DNA of 63,271 nt from an uncultured Acidiferrobacteraceae bacterium (GCA_913009895.1 CAJVXY010000015.1:1-63271), one strand, 5' to 3'. Positions 37,257 through 47,377 are shown, counted from the stretch's first letter. Program-made: numbers and translations. The notes: generated by a model from the sequence alone, not told the origin.

Positions 37257-38993
37257 TCAGGCCAGCTCTCGATCCGTATCAATAACTTCAACACATGGTC
37301 CGAGATGCATCTCGTTATGGGGTTTACCGGCGGCCATCATGGGGTAAACGTTTTCAGTTTGATCTGTAATGAAGTCCATGAACACCAGCCTGTCTTTTAA
37401 TTTCAGGGATTCCCGCAACGCGCCTTCGACATCACCCGGATTCTCGATTTTCATTCCCACATGGCCGTAACTCTCTGCCAGCTTGACAAAATCCGGCAAG
37501 GCATCCATATAAGAATTAGAATAGCGCTTGTCATAAAAAAATTCCTGCCACTGTCGAACCATGCCCATGTAACGATTATTCAGGTTTATTACCTTTAAGG
37601 GTAAATTATACTGCTTGCAGGTTGATAATTCCTGGATACACATCTGGATACTGGCCTCACCAGTGACACAACAAACCAGCTCATCAGGATGGGCTATCTG
37701 GACGCCCATGGCCGCTGGCAGACCAAAGCCCATAGTGCCGAGACCACCGGAATTAATCCAGCGTCGTGGTTTCTCGAATTTATAAAATTGTGCTGTCCAC
37801 ATCTGGTGCTGGCCAACATCAGAGGTAACAAAAGCATCGCCACCGGTAATTTTATGGAGTGTCTCAACCACATACTGGGGTTTGATTAAATCGGACTGTC
37901 GGTCATAGGCCATACAGTTCAGGCCACGCCAGTCACTGATCTGCTGCCACCAGGTATCCAGTGCCTCTTTATTAACAGACTTGTTTGACGATTTAATTTG
38001 TTTAATCATTTCTGTCAACACACTCGGTACCGTGCCAACTATCGGATAGTCCGTTTTAATAATTTTAGAAATCGAAGCCGGGTCAATATCGATATGGATA
38101 ATTTTTGCATCGGGGCAAAATTTTTCAACATCACCAGTGACACGGTCATCAAAGCGGGCGCCGACGGCCATTAAAACATCGCAACCATGCATGGCCATAT
38201 TGGCTTCGTAAGTACCGTGCATACCCAGCATACCCAGATTCTGGGAATCGCTGGCTGGATAAGCGCCCAGGCCCATCAATGTCTGGGTAATGGGAAATCC
38301 AAGCAACCGCACAAACTCGGTCAATATACTGCTACTGTCACTCAATATTACCCCGCCGCCGGAATAAATTATGGGTCGTTTGGCGCCCAGCAACAACTGT
38401 ACTGCCCGCCTGATCTGCCCGGGATGGCCATCAACCACGGGTTTGTAAGAACGAATATCGACCGAATCCGGGTAAGCATATTTCGCCTTATTGGCAGTGA
38501 TGTCCTTGGGGATATCAATGACAACAGGCCCGGGCCGACCGGTAGTGGCGATATGAAAGGCCTTCTTAATGGTGACTGCCAGATCTTCAGCCCGTTTAAC
38601 CAGAAAATTGTGCTTCACACAGGGTCGCGAGATACCCACCGCGTCTACTTCCTGGAAGGCATCATCACCAATAAGATTGGAAAATACCTGGCCAGTAATG
38701 ACTACCAGCGGGATAGAGTCCATGTAAGCAGTGGCAATGCCGGTAATGGCATTGGTGGCGCCCGGCCCCGAGGTCACGAGCACCACGCCTGGTTTGCCCG
38801 TAGAACGGGCATAACCGTCCGCCGCATGGGTAGCGCCCTGCTCGTGGCGCACCAGGATATGTTTGACCTTGTCCTGACGATAAATGGCGTCATAGATATG
38901 CAAAGCCGCGCCGCCGGGATAACCAAAAATATGGTCGACCCCTTCGTCTGCCAGGCTGCGCAATACAATATCGGCACCAATCAATTCTGTCAC
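37257..38993 (-). CDS. ilvI: Acetolactate synthase large subunit
   Basis: ThDP- and FAD-dependent enzyme that condenses pyruvate units. 578 residues. The active glutamate is in VRHEQGATHAADGYAR; FAD and ThDP regions are normal, with GEASIQMCIQELSTCKQYNLP (in short blocks) and NNRYMGMVRQWQEFFYDKRY typical of the IlvI/IlvB group. The GTG start at 38993 follows GGGG. The 313-base leader upstream holds a candidate leader peptide and a terminator-like hairpin. Confidence 0.97.
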   Translation of the reverse strand: MTELIGADIVLRSLADEGVDHIFGYPGGAALHIYDAIYRQDKVKHILVRHEQGATHAADGYARSTGKPGVVLVTSGPGATNAITGIATAYMDSIPLVVITGQVFSNLIGDDAFQEVDAVGISRPCVKHNFLVKRAEDLAVTIKKAFHIATTGRPGPVVIDIPKDITANKAKYAYPDSVDIRSYKPVVDGHPGQIRRAVQLLLGAKRPIIYSGGGVILSDSSSILTEFVRLLGFPITQTLMGLGAYPASDSQNLGMLGMHGTYEANMAMHGCDVLMAVGARFDDRVTGDVEKFCPDAKIIHIDIDPASISKIIKTDYPIVGTVPSVLTEMIKQIKSSNKSVNKEALDTWWQQISDWRGLNCMAYDRQSDLIKPQYVVETLHKITGGDAFVTSDVGQHQMWTAQFYKFEKPRRWINSGGLGTMGFGLPAAMGVQIAHPDELVCCVTGEASIQMCIQELSTCKQYNLPLKVINLNNRYMGMVRQWQEFFYDKRYSNSYMDALPDFVKLAESYGHVGMKIENPGDVEGALRESLKLKDRLVFMDFITDQTENVYPMMAAGKPHNEMHLGPCVEVIDTDRELA

Positions 38994-39032
38994 AAAAACC
39001 CCGTTATATAAGGCGGAAAACCCGTTTGAATT

Positions 39033-39054
39033 AAAAAAAGCCCGTATTGGGCCC
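39033..39054 (-). terminator. Terminator-like hairpin in the ilvI leader
   Basis: On the minus strand GGGCCC-AATAC-GGGCTT can form six pairs (two G-U) followed by seven T, 40 bases before ilvI. It may be an attenuator of the ilv operon or simply the end of the cysS transcript, whose stop is 250 bases upstream. Confidence 0.6.
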
Positions 39055-39120
39055 TGTCACACTACTTTGAGTATTAGAGACTGCTTACGGACTGATTTTG
39101 GTCTATAAACCAAGGACTGG

Positions 39121-39180
39121 TCAATAGGAGAGACCAATAACAATGGGTTTTTTAATGCTTTTTTTCGTCCCGGTTAACAA
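39121..39180 (-). CDS. Candidate ilv leader peptide
   Basis: A 19-codon frame from TTG 39180 ending PIVIGLSY, so Ile, Val, Ile and Leu codons fall just before the stop. It sits over alternately pairing elements: TTGGTC, GACCA, TTGGT and ACCAA occur in that order, so 1-2, 2-3 and 3-4 pairings exclude each other, as in attenuators. There is no ATG and no good ribosome site, so this is tentative. Confidence 0.3.
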   Translation of the reverse strand: MLTGTKKSIKKPIVIGLSY

Positions 39181-39306
39181 ATGGCTGATTCTCTAAAGTC
39201 AGGCTCTGAAATCAGGATGCGTACCGGTCAGAAGACCGGGCAGGAAATCGGAACGGGTCGGAATTGGCGGTTGGCAAGAAAACTGGATTTAAGATTTGAC
39301 CACTAT

Positions 39307-40713
39307 TCAGGATCGGCGCCAGGTGGTGCCTTGTGGTCCATCCTCTAGAATGATGCCCTGCGCTACCAGCTCATCCCGCAGGCGATCCGATTCTGACCAG
39401 TCTTTGGCGGCCCGGGCCGCATTACGCCGGTTTATCATGGCCTCAATATCATTGTTGCTTAATTCCGACTCGCTGACATTACCGGTCCCTTGTAAAAATT
39501 CAGTGGGGGCACGTTGCAACAACCCCAAAAGACTGGCCAGCTGTTTCAGGTCCCGGCCTAACTGGCTGGCACGTTCTTCTTTAGTTGTCCTGATACGGTT
39601 TATTTCATGGGCCAGGTCAAACAACACGGCCAGGGCATCGGCAGTATTAAAATCATCATCCATGGCCGCAAAAAAACGTTCGTGATACTCACCTTTATTC
39701 GTAACCGGATTATTCTCAATTTTAAGATCAAGTCCACGCAGCGCGGTATAAAACGTGGTTAAGGCGGCCCGGGCATTGTCCAGGTGTTGATCAGAATAAT
39801 TTAACGGACTGCGATAATGGCTGGATAAAATAAAATAACGAATGACTTCCGGGTCATATCTTTTTAATACTTCCCTGATCGTAAAAAAATTACCCAGTGA
39901 CTTGGACATTTTTTCGTCGTCAATACGGACAAAACCATTATGCACCCAGGTATTGACAAAGGTCTCGCCCGAGGCACCTTCACTCTGGGCAATCTCGTTT
40001 TCATGGTGGGGAAACTGCAAATCGAGTCCACCACCATGGATATCAAAATGATTGCCCAGGCAATGAGTCGACATGGCTGAACATTCTATGTGCCAACCGG
40101 GACGACCGTCCCCCCAGGGTGATGGCCAGCTGGGCTCTTTTGGTTTGGCGGCCTTCCATAAAACAAAATCAAGCGGGTCATCCTTGGCTACTTCGATCTC
40201 GACACGAGCACCGGCTCGCAAGTCCTCGGTTTGTTTGCCCGATAAATTGCCGTAATTTTTAAAGCGACTGACATCATAATATATGTCGCCCTTGCCAGAA
40301 CGATAGGCATAACCATTCTCGATCAATTTCTCGATCATGGAAATAATTTGATCCATGTAGTCGGTCGCGCGGGGTTCCTGGCTAGGCTGTAATACAGACA
40401 GTGCTTTGGCATCTTCATGCATCGTTTGTATAAAACGCTGTGTAAGTACACGAAAATCTTCGTTGTTCTCGTTGGCGCGCTGGATAATTTTATCATCTAT
40501 GTCGGTCACGTTACGAACATAAGTCACGTGGTCGCTGCCATATATCTGGCACAAGTAACGGTAAATAACGTCAAAAACCACGAGTACCCGCCCGTGGCCA
40601 ATATGGCATAAATCATAAACCGTCATGCCGCACACGTACATGCGCACATTTTTTTTATCGATGGGCTTGAACGACTCTTTTTTACCTGTCAGATTATTGT
40701 GTATATGTAACAT
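39307..40713 (-). CDS. cysS: Cysteinyl-tRNA synthetase
   Basis: Class I synthetase, 468 residues. The N-terminal zinc Cys lies in [19 protein letters not shown], which also includes the HIGH motif. Further zinc ligands are in GWHIECSAM and [15 protein letters not shown], and the KMSKS motif is [14 protein letters not shown] 40713 is used; TTG 40716 just before it is not needed. Confidence 0.98.
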   Translation of the reverse strand: MLHIHNNLTGKKESFKPIDKKNVRMYVCGMTVYDLCHIGHGRVLVVFDVIYRYLCQIYGSDHVTYVRNVTDIDDKIIQRANENNEDFRVLTQRFIQTMHEDAKALSVLQPSQEPRATDYMDQIISMIEKLIENGYAYRSGKGDIYYDVSRFKNYGNLSGKQTEDLRAGARVEIEVAKDDPLDFVLWKAAKPKEPSWPSPWGDGRPGWHIECSAMSTHCLGNHFDIHGGGLDLQFPHHENEIAQSEGASGETFVNTWVHNGFVRIDDEKMSKSLGNFFTIREVLKRYDPEVIRYFILSSHYRSPLNYSDQHLDNARAALTTFYTALRGLDLKIENNPVTNKGEYHERFFAAMDDDFNTADALAVLFDLAHEINRIRTTKEERASQLGRDLKQLASLLGLLQRAPTEFLQGTGNVSESELSNNDIEAMINRRNAARAAKDWSESDRLRDELVAQGIILEDGPQGTTWRRS

Positions 40714-40857
40714 CAATCGTCGCCGTTAATTATTTTTTGATTACTCTTAAGTAATTCTTCAGACAAGATTAACAGGATTTACTGGATTAAACTTCTGGTT
40801 AAGGCCAGTTTAAAGAAAATAAATTACCCCGTCGCAAGCGGACGGGATATTCCTGAT

Positions 40858-40950
40858 TGTAGGTTGGTGCTGAGGTACGAAGCCCAACAACTGAGTCATG
40901 TAACTCTGCCAATAATAATGTTGGGCTTCGTACCTCAGCACCAACCTACA
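40858..40950. repeat. Perfect 32-bp inverted repeat element between cysS and gltX
   Basis: The arms 40858-40889 and 40919-40950 are exact complements (TGTAGGTTGGTGCTGAGG, then TACGAAGCCCAACA) separated by 29 bases. They are flanked by two related short hairpins (CCGTCGCAAGCGGACGG and CCGCAAGCGG), and beyond these by inverted copies of an AACAGGATTTAC-like motif (from about 40765 and to about 41024). The whole 317-base gap between the genes is nested repeats. Confidence 0.88.
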
Positions 40951-41030
40951 GACCACTACGCCGCAAGCGGCGGGGAATTTTCCCTGGAGATAAAAAAATC
41001 CTGTTAATCACGTAAATCCTGTCTATTTTT

Positions 41031-42479
41031 TTACTGGTTCTCTTTCGTCAGCTCAAGTGCGGCCACCAGCCTGGTTTGTATGCGCTCTGTTCCCAGCAAG
41101 TGCCACATTTTTGCCATTTCCGGCCCCTGGGTCCTGCCAGTCAATGCTGCCCGTAATGGCATAAATAAATTTTTTCCTTTTTTATTTGTCTTCTCCCCGG
41201 TGGCCCTGGAAAACTTTTTAAAATCTTCTCCATTATCCGGTAAAATTTTGGCGGCGTCCTGAAAAAATGCAGTGCCCGTTTTTTTTATTTCCGAAAGCGC
41301 ATCGCCAGAGAGCATCAACTCATTTGTAAAAATTACCTCGGCCCAGACACTCGCATCTTCGGGCATAACCATATTGTCACGTATCGTATTAATAAATTCC
41401 GGTTTTTTTTCTGCCGGTACAAATTCATTGATTTTCTTTTTTACAGACTCGTGGCCCAATAACCATGCCAGCAGCTCGTCATCTGTTGCCGATAGCACCA
41501 CTTCTTTTTGCCAATGGTCCAGTTGTGTCTGATCAAACCTGGCAGGTGATTTATGCAAATGTTTGATTTCAATTTCAGCTGCCAGCTCCTGTAAAGACAT
41601 CAGATTATTATTCTCATAGGTATGACCAAGCCTGGCAAGGTAGTTAATAATTGCCAGGGGCAGATAACCACTGTCGCGCAATTCCTTCACTGTTTTACTG
41701 CCATGGCGTTTTGACAGGGGCGCTCCATCAAAACCGACAACCAGGGAGATATGGGCATATTCTGGTAACGGCGCCAAACCCAAAGATTTTAAAATCATTA
41801 ACTGTCGCGGCGTATTGGTCAGGTGGTCTTCTCCCCTCACCACAAGTGATACTTTCATCAGGGCATCATCAACCGCATTACAAAAAAAGAATGCCGGCGT
41901 ACCGTCTGATCGGCGGATTATGAAATCCCCAATATCCAAACCCTTGTATGTCTGCTGGCCTCGCACCTTGTCTTCAAATGTGATGGTGCAGTCGTCCGGG
42001 ACATGGAAACGCAGGGTTGATGGTAGTCCCGCGCTGAACTTTGCCTGCACCTCATCAGGACTCAGACCACGGCACTTACCGGCGTAACGGGGTGGTTTAC
42101 CCGCCGCCAACTGGGCCTTGCGAGACAGTTTCAGTTCTTGTTCAGTGCAAAAACAGGGGTAAGCCTGCTGGTGACCCAGCAGCTTATCGAAGTATTCCTT
42201 ATAAATGGTGGCCCGTTGGCTTTGCCAATAGGGTCCATTACCGCCATCTTTTTCCGGACCCTCCTGCCAGGTCAGTGATAACCAGAGCAGATCCTCCTGT
42301 AGTGCCTGCTCGAATTTTTCCTCACTACGAACAGCATCGGTATCCTCCAGTCGCAGCAGGAACTGGCCATTAAAGCGCTGTGCCAGCAGGTAATTAAACA
42401 GGGCGGTACGCACGTTACCCAGGTGCAAAAGGCCCGTGGGGCTGGGTGCGAAGCGGGTTTTGACAGAATTAACATCCAT
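41031..42479 (-). CDS. gltX: Glutamyl-tRNA synthetase
   Basis: Class I synthetase of 482 residues. The HIGH-type motif lies in RFAPSPTGLLHLGNVRTALF and the KMSKS-type motif is LSKRHGS. The zinc region CFCTEQELKLSRK with CRGLSP is present, as in discriminating bacterial GluRS. Its start is divergent from ppiB. Confidence 0.97.
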   Translation of the reverse strand: MDVNSVKTRFAPSPTGLLHLGNVRTALFNYLLAQRFNGQFLLRLEDTDAVRSEEKFEQALQEDLLWLSLTWQEGPEKDGGNGPYWQSQRATIYKEYFDKLLGHQQAYPCFCTEQELKLSRKAQLAAGKPPRYAGKCRGLSPDEVQAKFSAGLPSTLRFHVPDDCTITFEDKVRGQQTYKGLDIGDFIIRRSDGTPAFFFCNAVDDALMKVSLVVRGEDHLTNTPRQLMILKSLGLAPLPEYAHISLVVGFDGAPLSKRHGSKTVKELRDSGYLPLAIINYLARLGHTYENNNLMSLQELAAEIEIKHLHKSPARFDQTQLDHWQKEVVLSATDDELLAWLLGHESVKKKINEFVPAEKKPEFINTIRDNMVMPEDASVWAEVIFTNELMLSGDALSEIKKTGTAFFQDAAKILPDNGEDFKKFSRATGEKTNKKGKNLFMPLRAALTGRTQGPEMAKMWHLLGTERIQTRLVAALELTKENQ

Positions 42480-42743
42480 GGCGGCGCATATTAACGGAAA
42501 CCCCCCTGCCCAACTACCTTATATTGCGTCCTCATATGACGTCCTTATTGCGTCTGGCGCCATTCTTTAGGAGAATGCCGACCCAGTATTTGATCTATAT
42601 TTAAAAGTCAGGCGATTCCGGGTTGATTCTGGTTTGGTCCAGGATAAAAACAGATCAACCGGAGGCCAGGTAAGCAACCCGGATAATCGGCAAAGTAGTG
42701 GCAGATCACCTATATTTAGAGAGATAATCAGGAAAACCCAGAT

Positions 42744-43250
42744 ATGACATTGGTTCACATAAAAACAGTATTTGGCGTAATAGTCATTGAACTGGATCAG
42801 GAAAGGGCACCAAACACGGTTGCTAACTTCCTGCGCTACGTCAAAGAAAATTTTTACAATGGCACGATCTTCCACCGGGTCATCGATAATTTTGTCATTC
42901 AGGGCGGTGGTTTTGAGCCTGGCATGGTTCAAAAAGCTACCCGTGACCCCATTGAGAATGAAGCCAATAATGGTCTCCGCAACGCCCGTGGCTCGGTAGC
43001 CATGGCCCATACCAATGACCCAAACTCGGCGACCAGTCAATTTTTTATCAATATTGCAGACAACGACTTTCTGAATTTTACCACTGCTTCTGATGAAGGC
43101 TGGGGTTATTGTGTTTTCGGTAATGTGGTTGATGGCCTGAATGTACTGGACCAGTTAAAGGGCGTGCCTACAACCAGCCGATTCGGTTTCAAGGATGTAC
43201 CACTTACGGATGTAATGATCCAGCAAATTGATATCGTAAATATTGACTAA
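42744..43250 (+). CDS. ppiB: Cyclophilin-type peptidyl-prolyl isomerase, cytoplasmic
   Basis: 168 residues without signal peptide, so the cytoplasmic PpiB form. The active site shows FHRVIDNFVIQGGGF (catalytic Arg), GSVAMAHTNDPNSATSQFFI and the conserved Phe/Trp positions near the C-terminus. Followed 20 bases later by lpxH, an order seen in enterics and pseudomonads next to cysS and gltX. Confidence 0.96.
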   Translation: MTLVHIKTVFGVIVIELDQERAPNTVANFLRYVKENFYNGTIFHRVIDNFVIQGGGFEPGMVQKATRDPIENEANNGLRNARGSVAMAHTNDPNSATSQFFINIADNDFLNFTTASDEGWGYCVFGNVVDGLNVLDQLKGVPTTSRFGFKDVPLTDVMIQQIDIVNID

Positions 43251-43270
43251 ACCCAACGCTAACCCGCCTT

Positions 43271-43993
43271 ATGTCTACATTTTTTATTTCTGACCTTCAC
43301 TTGAGTGAACAGCGCCCGAATATAGTCGCGCTTTTTCTGAAATTTCTGGGCTCAGAGGCCAAAGAGGCTGAAGCGCTTTATATACTCGGCGATTTATTTG
43401 AATACTGGATTGGTGATGAAGTGGGATCATTGCCCCATGTAAAACCTGTGCTCGATGCCCTTCGCAGCCTGACTGATTCCGGTGTGCCTGTTTATATCAT
43501 GCATGGCAACCGTGACTTTTTGCTGGGTAAACAATTTGCCAGCGCCACTGGTTGCCAGTTAATAAATGATCCGGTTGTGATCAAGCTCAACGGCAAAAAT
43601 GTTTTGTTAATGCATGGTGATACCCTGTGCACAGATGACACGGACTACATAAAATTCAGGAGCTTCGTACGGAATCCGGTTTGGCAAGCTGACTTTCTCG
43701 GTAAATCAATAGACGAAAGAATCGCCATTGCCAACAACTATCGGGAAATGAGTAAAACTGCCATGAATGAGAAACCGGCTGAGATCATGGATACCAACCA
43801 GGAAGCAGTTGCAGACACCATGAGTAAACATGGGGTACAAACGCTCATTCATGGCCATACCCACAGGCCCAACAAACATGAATTTGAGCTGGCCGGTAAC
43901 CAGGTCACCCGCTTTGTACTGGGTGACTGGTATGAACAAGGCAGCATGCTTGTATGCAACGAACAAGGTTGCAGCCTGGAAAACTTGCGCTAG
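43271..43993 (+). CDS. lpxH: UDP-2,3-diacylglucosamine diphosphatase
   Basis: Lipid A enzyme that hydrolyses UDP-2,3-diacyl-GlcN to lipid X at the inner membrane face. 240 residues. The calcineurin-like metal motifs are complete: FISDLHLSEQRP, LGDLFEYWIGDE, MHGNRDFLLG, LMHGDTLCTDD and HGHTHRPN. Confidence 0.96.
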   Translation: MSTFFISDLHLSEQRPNIVALFLKFLGSEAKEAEALYILGDLFEYWIGDEVGSLPHVKPVLDALRSLTDSGVPVYIMHGNRDFLLGKQFASATGCQLINDPVVIKLNGKNVLLMHGDTLCTDDTDYIKFRSFVRNPVWQADFLGKSIDERIAIANNYREMSKTAMNEKPAEIMDTNQEAVADTMSKHGVQTLIHGHTHRPNKHEFELAGNQVTRFVLGDWYEQGSMLVCNEQGCSLENLR

Positions 43994-44038
43994 ATTTTTT
44001 TAGTACAGCTCGTCCTGACAACCCTGAAAATCAGCTGC

Positions 44039-44788
44039 CTACCTGTTGCGCATATCTTCTGCTGTAAATTCTGAATAACCCTCGGGTAACCTTAGCAACC
44101 CTTCATCAATATCGATGTCCTGCCTGTAGTTAACCAGCTCACGAAATCTGCCTTTGGTCTCCTGTAGTCGTACCGGAAAACCATGTTCAAGGTGGCGAGT
44201 GGACATAAAAATATTATTTGCTAAATCACATGGCAGAAGCATGTCCTTCGGTATTGCATCAATAATTGCCGCTTGCTCCCCGGAAAGTGCTATTCGATAT
44301 TCTTTGAGCGCTGTTACGACTTGTGGCAATAAACCCTCGGCAGCAAATAAATCATAACAGATCTCTTTATTGGTCAATAAATTTAAGTGCTGAACCTGAT
44401 AGCCGTCAATTTTCGGCGCATCTGTATGAATTATTTTTGCTTTGTTGCCAAGCTTGATCGGTGATTTCCTGGTTAGCGGTTGCGCACGAACTATCAGGGT
44501 ACGCTTGTCAGTTGAATTGGTAGAATAAATGACGCGATTAACGCGATCATATAACAAAAAATCGTTGTTATTTATTCCCTCGTCAATACGCAAATATTTT
44601 TCTGTCACTAACATGCGCGTAACCTGTTCAGGTGTGTCTTTTTCTGTTTCACTAAACGTGACTTCCGTTCCTTTTAAGCTATTTTTCGTGCAAGAACTTA
44701 AAAATCCTAACGTGATAAATATTAAAACAATCAATGACAGCGAAGTCTGTATTTGTTTTTTAGAAAAAATTGAATTAAATAAAATCAT
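44039..44788 (-). CDS. Predicted lipoprotein, unknown function
   Basis: 249 residues. A long basic-plus-hydrophobic signal ends in a lipobox LSSC (Cys at about 33), so the protein should be lipidated. Mature residues show no known domain; there is a Cys pair candidate (ICYDL and LPCDL). Beta-rich first half, then helices; the C-terminus is acidic (GYSEFTAEDM). It lies 33 bases after the glycerate kinase stop and may be cotranscribed. ATG 44788 has no strong ribosome site. Confidence 0.75.
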   Translation of the reverse strand: MILFNSIFSKKQIQTSLSLIVLIFITLGFLSSCTKNSLKGTEVTFSETEKDTPEQVTRMLVTEKYLRIDEGINNNDFLLYDRVNRVIYSTNSTDKRTLIVRAQPLTRKSPIKLGNKAKIIHTDAPKIDGYQVQHLNLLTNKEICYDLFAAEGLLPQVVTALKEYRIALSGEQAAIIDAIPKDMLLPCDLANNIFMSTRHLEHGFPVRLQETKGRFRELVNYRQDIDIDEGLLRLPEGYSEFTAEDMRNR

Positions 44789-44821
44789 ATCTTGTTACTC
44801 CACATACACTAATTTAATAAA

Positions 44822-46060
44822 TTATAGTTTTAGCCCCAATACAATATCTGCCACATTAGTGCCTGTCGGACCTGTACTGATCAGATCACCGCAAACCTCC
44901 AGAAAACTGCCCGCATCAGCGCGCTCTAGATATTTGTTTTCATCCAGGCCGGTTTCGTGGCCCCGCGCCAGTGTGCCGCCGTCAACAAGCGCACCGGCAT
45001 CAGTACTCGGGCCATCACTACCATCGGTGGCTGCACATAATAACAAAATATTATCATGACCGGTTAATTCTCTGGCCGCAGACAGGGCCATGGCCTGGCA
45101 GCGACCGCCCCTGCCAGTTTTGTCGGGTAATTTGACATTTGTTTCACCACCCCAGATAAACAGTTCATTCTTTTTGGCATTTATCACTTTCCTGGCAAGT
45201 TTGCGGCCAGTCACAAGGGTTTCGTTTTTTAAATAGTGATCAGATAATTTTACCCGGTATCCCAATTTTTCGGCGCTGACCCTGGCAGCACGTAATGCCA
45301 GGCCAATGTTTGCGACCACTTTGGTATCTATATTCCGAAAACAAGCATGTCCGACTCCAGGTGCCGACACGTTAGTTTTTAATTTATTCGATATCTCCAC
45401 AGGCAAGCTGGACAATATTGACTGCTGCAGATCTGTATTTTCATCTTCAGCAATCAGCAACCCCGAACCAATAACCGACAAATCATCGGCAGCCACATCT
45501 GAAATAACCAGGTTGGTGACACGGCGCGGCGCCAATAATTTCGCAAGCCGTCCCTGTTTAATTTGTGACATGTTCTTGCGCACCGTGTTGCTGGCATTGA
45601 TATCAAGGCCAGATCCTAACAACCAGGCATTGACTGCCTGTAAATCTTGCATGGTCAGGCCCGGTGCCAGCACCTCAACCAAAGCCGAGGCGCCGCCAGA
45701 GAGTAAAAACAAGACTTCTGCTGATTCCGGTATATCGGTTATAAACTCCAGCAGCTGTTTACCAGCGAATAAACTTTTTTCATCGGGGACTGGATGACCT
45801 GCTTCCACAACAGGCCAGGGTAATTTCTCAGAATAACCTGATTTGGTAATAATCAGGGCGTCAACTACTTGATCACCCAGCACTTCACAGGCACCTCTTG
45901 TCATGGCACAGGCCGCTTTGCCAATTGCAATCACGTAACAGGGGCCTGTTATCTTGTTGTCCAGTAAATAATCCCGGACACGGTCTGCTCCATTGACTGC
46001 CTTTAATGCGGCCTGGTATATGGTCAGCAAATCCTGGCGCGCCTCATTTTGAGATGGCAT
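44822..46060 (-). CDS. Glycerate 2-kinase (GckA/MOFRL type)
   Basis: Phosphorylates D-glycerate to 2-phosphoglycerate. 412 residues. The N-terminal DUF4147 domain has YVIAIGKAACAMTRGA and LLSGGASALVEVLAPG; the C-terminal MOFRL domain has FIWGGETNVKLPDKTGRGGR and AATDGSDGPSTDAGALVD. ATG 46060 lies inside the end of metZ (17-base overlap) with GTGGA upstream, so the genes are coupled. GTG 46081 is possible but lacks support. Confidence 0.92.
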   Translation of the reverse strand: MPSQNEARQDLLTIYQAALKAVNGADRVRDYLLDNKITGPCYVIAIGKAACAMTRGACEVLGDQVVDALIITKSGYSEKLPWPVVEAGHPVPDEKSLFAGKQLLEFITDIPESAEVLFLLSGGASALVEVLAPGLTMQDLQAVNAWLLGSGLDINASNTVRKNMSQIKQGRLAKLLAPRRVTNLVISDVAADDLSVIGSGLLIAEDENTDLQQSILSSLPVEISNKLKTNVSAPGVGHACFRNIDTKVVANIGLALRAARVSAEKLGYRVKLSDHYLKNETLVTGRKLARKVINAKKNELFIWGGETNVKLPDKTGRGGRCQAMALSAARELTGHDNILLLCAATDGSDGPSTDAGALVDGGTLARGHETGLDENKYLERADAGSFLEVCGDLISTGPTGTNVADIVLGLKL

Positions 46061-47267
46061 TAAATCCACGTTCCAGGTCACCCTGAATATCCGTTACCGC
46101 CTCCAGGCCAACTGCTATCCTTAACAAGCCATCACTGATACCTGCAGCTGCGCGCACCTCAGGATCAACACGGCCATGGGTCGTTGAGGCGGGATGAGTC
46201 AGGATGGTTTTTGTGTCACCAAGGTTTGCCGTTATGGAAACCATCTCGGTGGCATTACAAAACTGCCACGCGCGTTCTTTCTCCTGATCAGGAGACTGGC
46301 CACTGCTGCCTTTTAACTCAAATGATAACAAACCACCGTGCAGCCCGTGTTGCTGGCGATTAGCCAGATCGTGTTGTGGGTGACTGGCCAGTCCCGTGTA
46401 ATACACTTTTTTTACCAACTCGTGCTGTTCCAGCCATAACGCCAGGAATTGGGCACTGGCGGAATGTGCCTGTAACCGCAACGACAAAGTCTCCAGGCCC
46501 TTGGCCGCTATCCAGGCATTAAATGGACTCATGGCCGGTCCACATGTCCTGATTACCCCAAACACCTCATTGCCCACCAGCGCTTCACTGCCGATAATGG
46601 CGCCGCCAATACTACGACCCTGGCCGTCGATGTACTTGGTAGTAGAATTAATCGAGACATCGGCGCCCAATGTTAATGGCCGTTGCAGTACCGGCGTGCA
46701 AATTGTGTTGTCGACTACCAATATACTTTTATTGGCATGGGCCAGTTCAGCAAGCGCGCTAATGTCGGCGACTTCCAGCAACGGGTTGGAGGGCGTCTCC
46801 AGAAATAACAATCTTGTATTATCCCTGATGGCATTTTTCCAGGCATCAAAATCTGTCAGGGGCACAAACGTGGTCTCGATACCAAAACGAGTGAGGTAAT
46901 TGTTAAATAAAACCGTAATTGTTCCAAAAATAGATTGTGAAGAAACAATATGGTCGCCAGCCTTCAGTGTCGCCAGGCAAGTCGAAAATATAGCAGCCAT
47001 GCCCGACCCGGTCGCCACACATCGTTGCCCTTCTTCCAGGGTGGCCAGGCGTTCTTCAAATGTGCGGACCGTGGGATTGGTAAATCTTGAATAAATATTA
47101 CCGGGATCGTCGCCGGCAAAACGTGCAGCGGCCTGCTCGGCGGTATCAAATACGAAGCTGGACGTTGTAAATATGGGTTCGCTTTGCTCGCCTTCTGGCG
47201 ATCTTTTGTGCCCGGCACGAACAGCGCGGGTTGCGAAATCCCACTTATCTTTATCATCATATGGCAT
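46044..47267 (-). CDS. metZ: O-succinylhomoserine sulfhydrylase
   Basis: PLP enzyme making homocysteine directly from O-succinylhomoserine and sulfide. 407 residues of the Cys/Met metabolism family. The PLP lysine is in INSTTKYIDGQGRSIGG; YSRFTNPTVRTFEERLA and ATGSGMAAIFS are typical of MetZ rather than MetB. Gene order purF-metZ fits pseudomonads. The leader carries a SAM-II type riboswitch with its own promoter and terminator, which agrees with a methionine-pathway role. Confidence 0.95.
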   Translation of the reverse strand: MPYDDKDKWDFATRAVRAGHKRSPEGEQSEPIFTTSSFVFDTAEQAAARFAGDDPGNIYSRFTNPTVRTFEERLATLEEGQRCVATGSGMAAIFSTCLATLKAGDHIVSSQSIFGTITVLFNNYLTRFGIETTFVPLTDFDAWKNAIRDNTRLLFLETPSNPLLEVADISALAELAHANKSILVVDNTICTPVLQRPLTLGADVSINSTTKYIDGQGRSIGGAIIGSEALVGNEVFGVIRTCGPAMSPFNAWIAAKGLETLSLRLQAHSASAQFLALWLEQHELVKKVYYTGLASHPQHDLANRQQHGLHGGLLSFELKGSSGQSPDQEKERAWQFCNATEMVSITANLGDTKTILTHPASTTHGRVDPEVRAAAGISDGLLRIAVGLEAVTDIQGDLERGFNAISK

Positions 47268-47343
47268 GACCGGTTCTCCTGACTTGGTTAGCCTAAGTTA
47301 TATAGGCACAAAGCATGTACCGAAGATGTGCGGGAAGTGGGCA

Positions 47344-47373
47344 TAAAAAAACCCACTACAGACTAAAGTGGGT
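47344..47373 (-). terminator. Terminator of the metZ riboswitch leader
   Basis: On the minus strand ACCCACT pairs with AGTGGGT (9-base loop), followed by seven T. The 5' arm overlaps CACTTTAG, which can instead pair with CTAAAGTG in the riboswitch core, so terminator and antiterminator exclude each other. It can also end purF transcripts. Confidence 0.88.
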
Positions 47374-47377
47374 CATT

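Noticed and set aside
38187..39011. Long plus-strand frame antisense to ilvI
   Set aside because: It is the complement of a certain gene (acetolactate synthase) and shows no protein-like motifs.
47344..47373. Reading the hairpin before metZ only as the purF terminator
   Set aside because: A promoter and a riboswitch-like core lie between purF and the hairpin, and an exclusive antiterminator pairing exists, so a regulatory role is more likely; it may still end purF transcripts.
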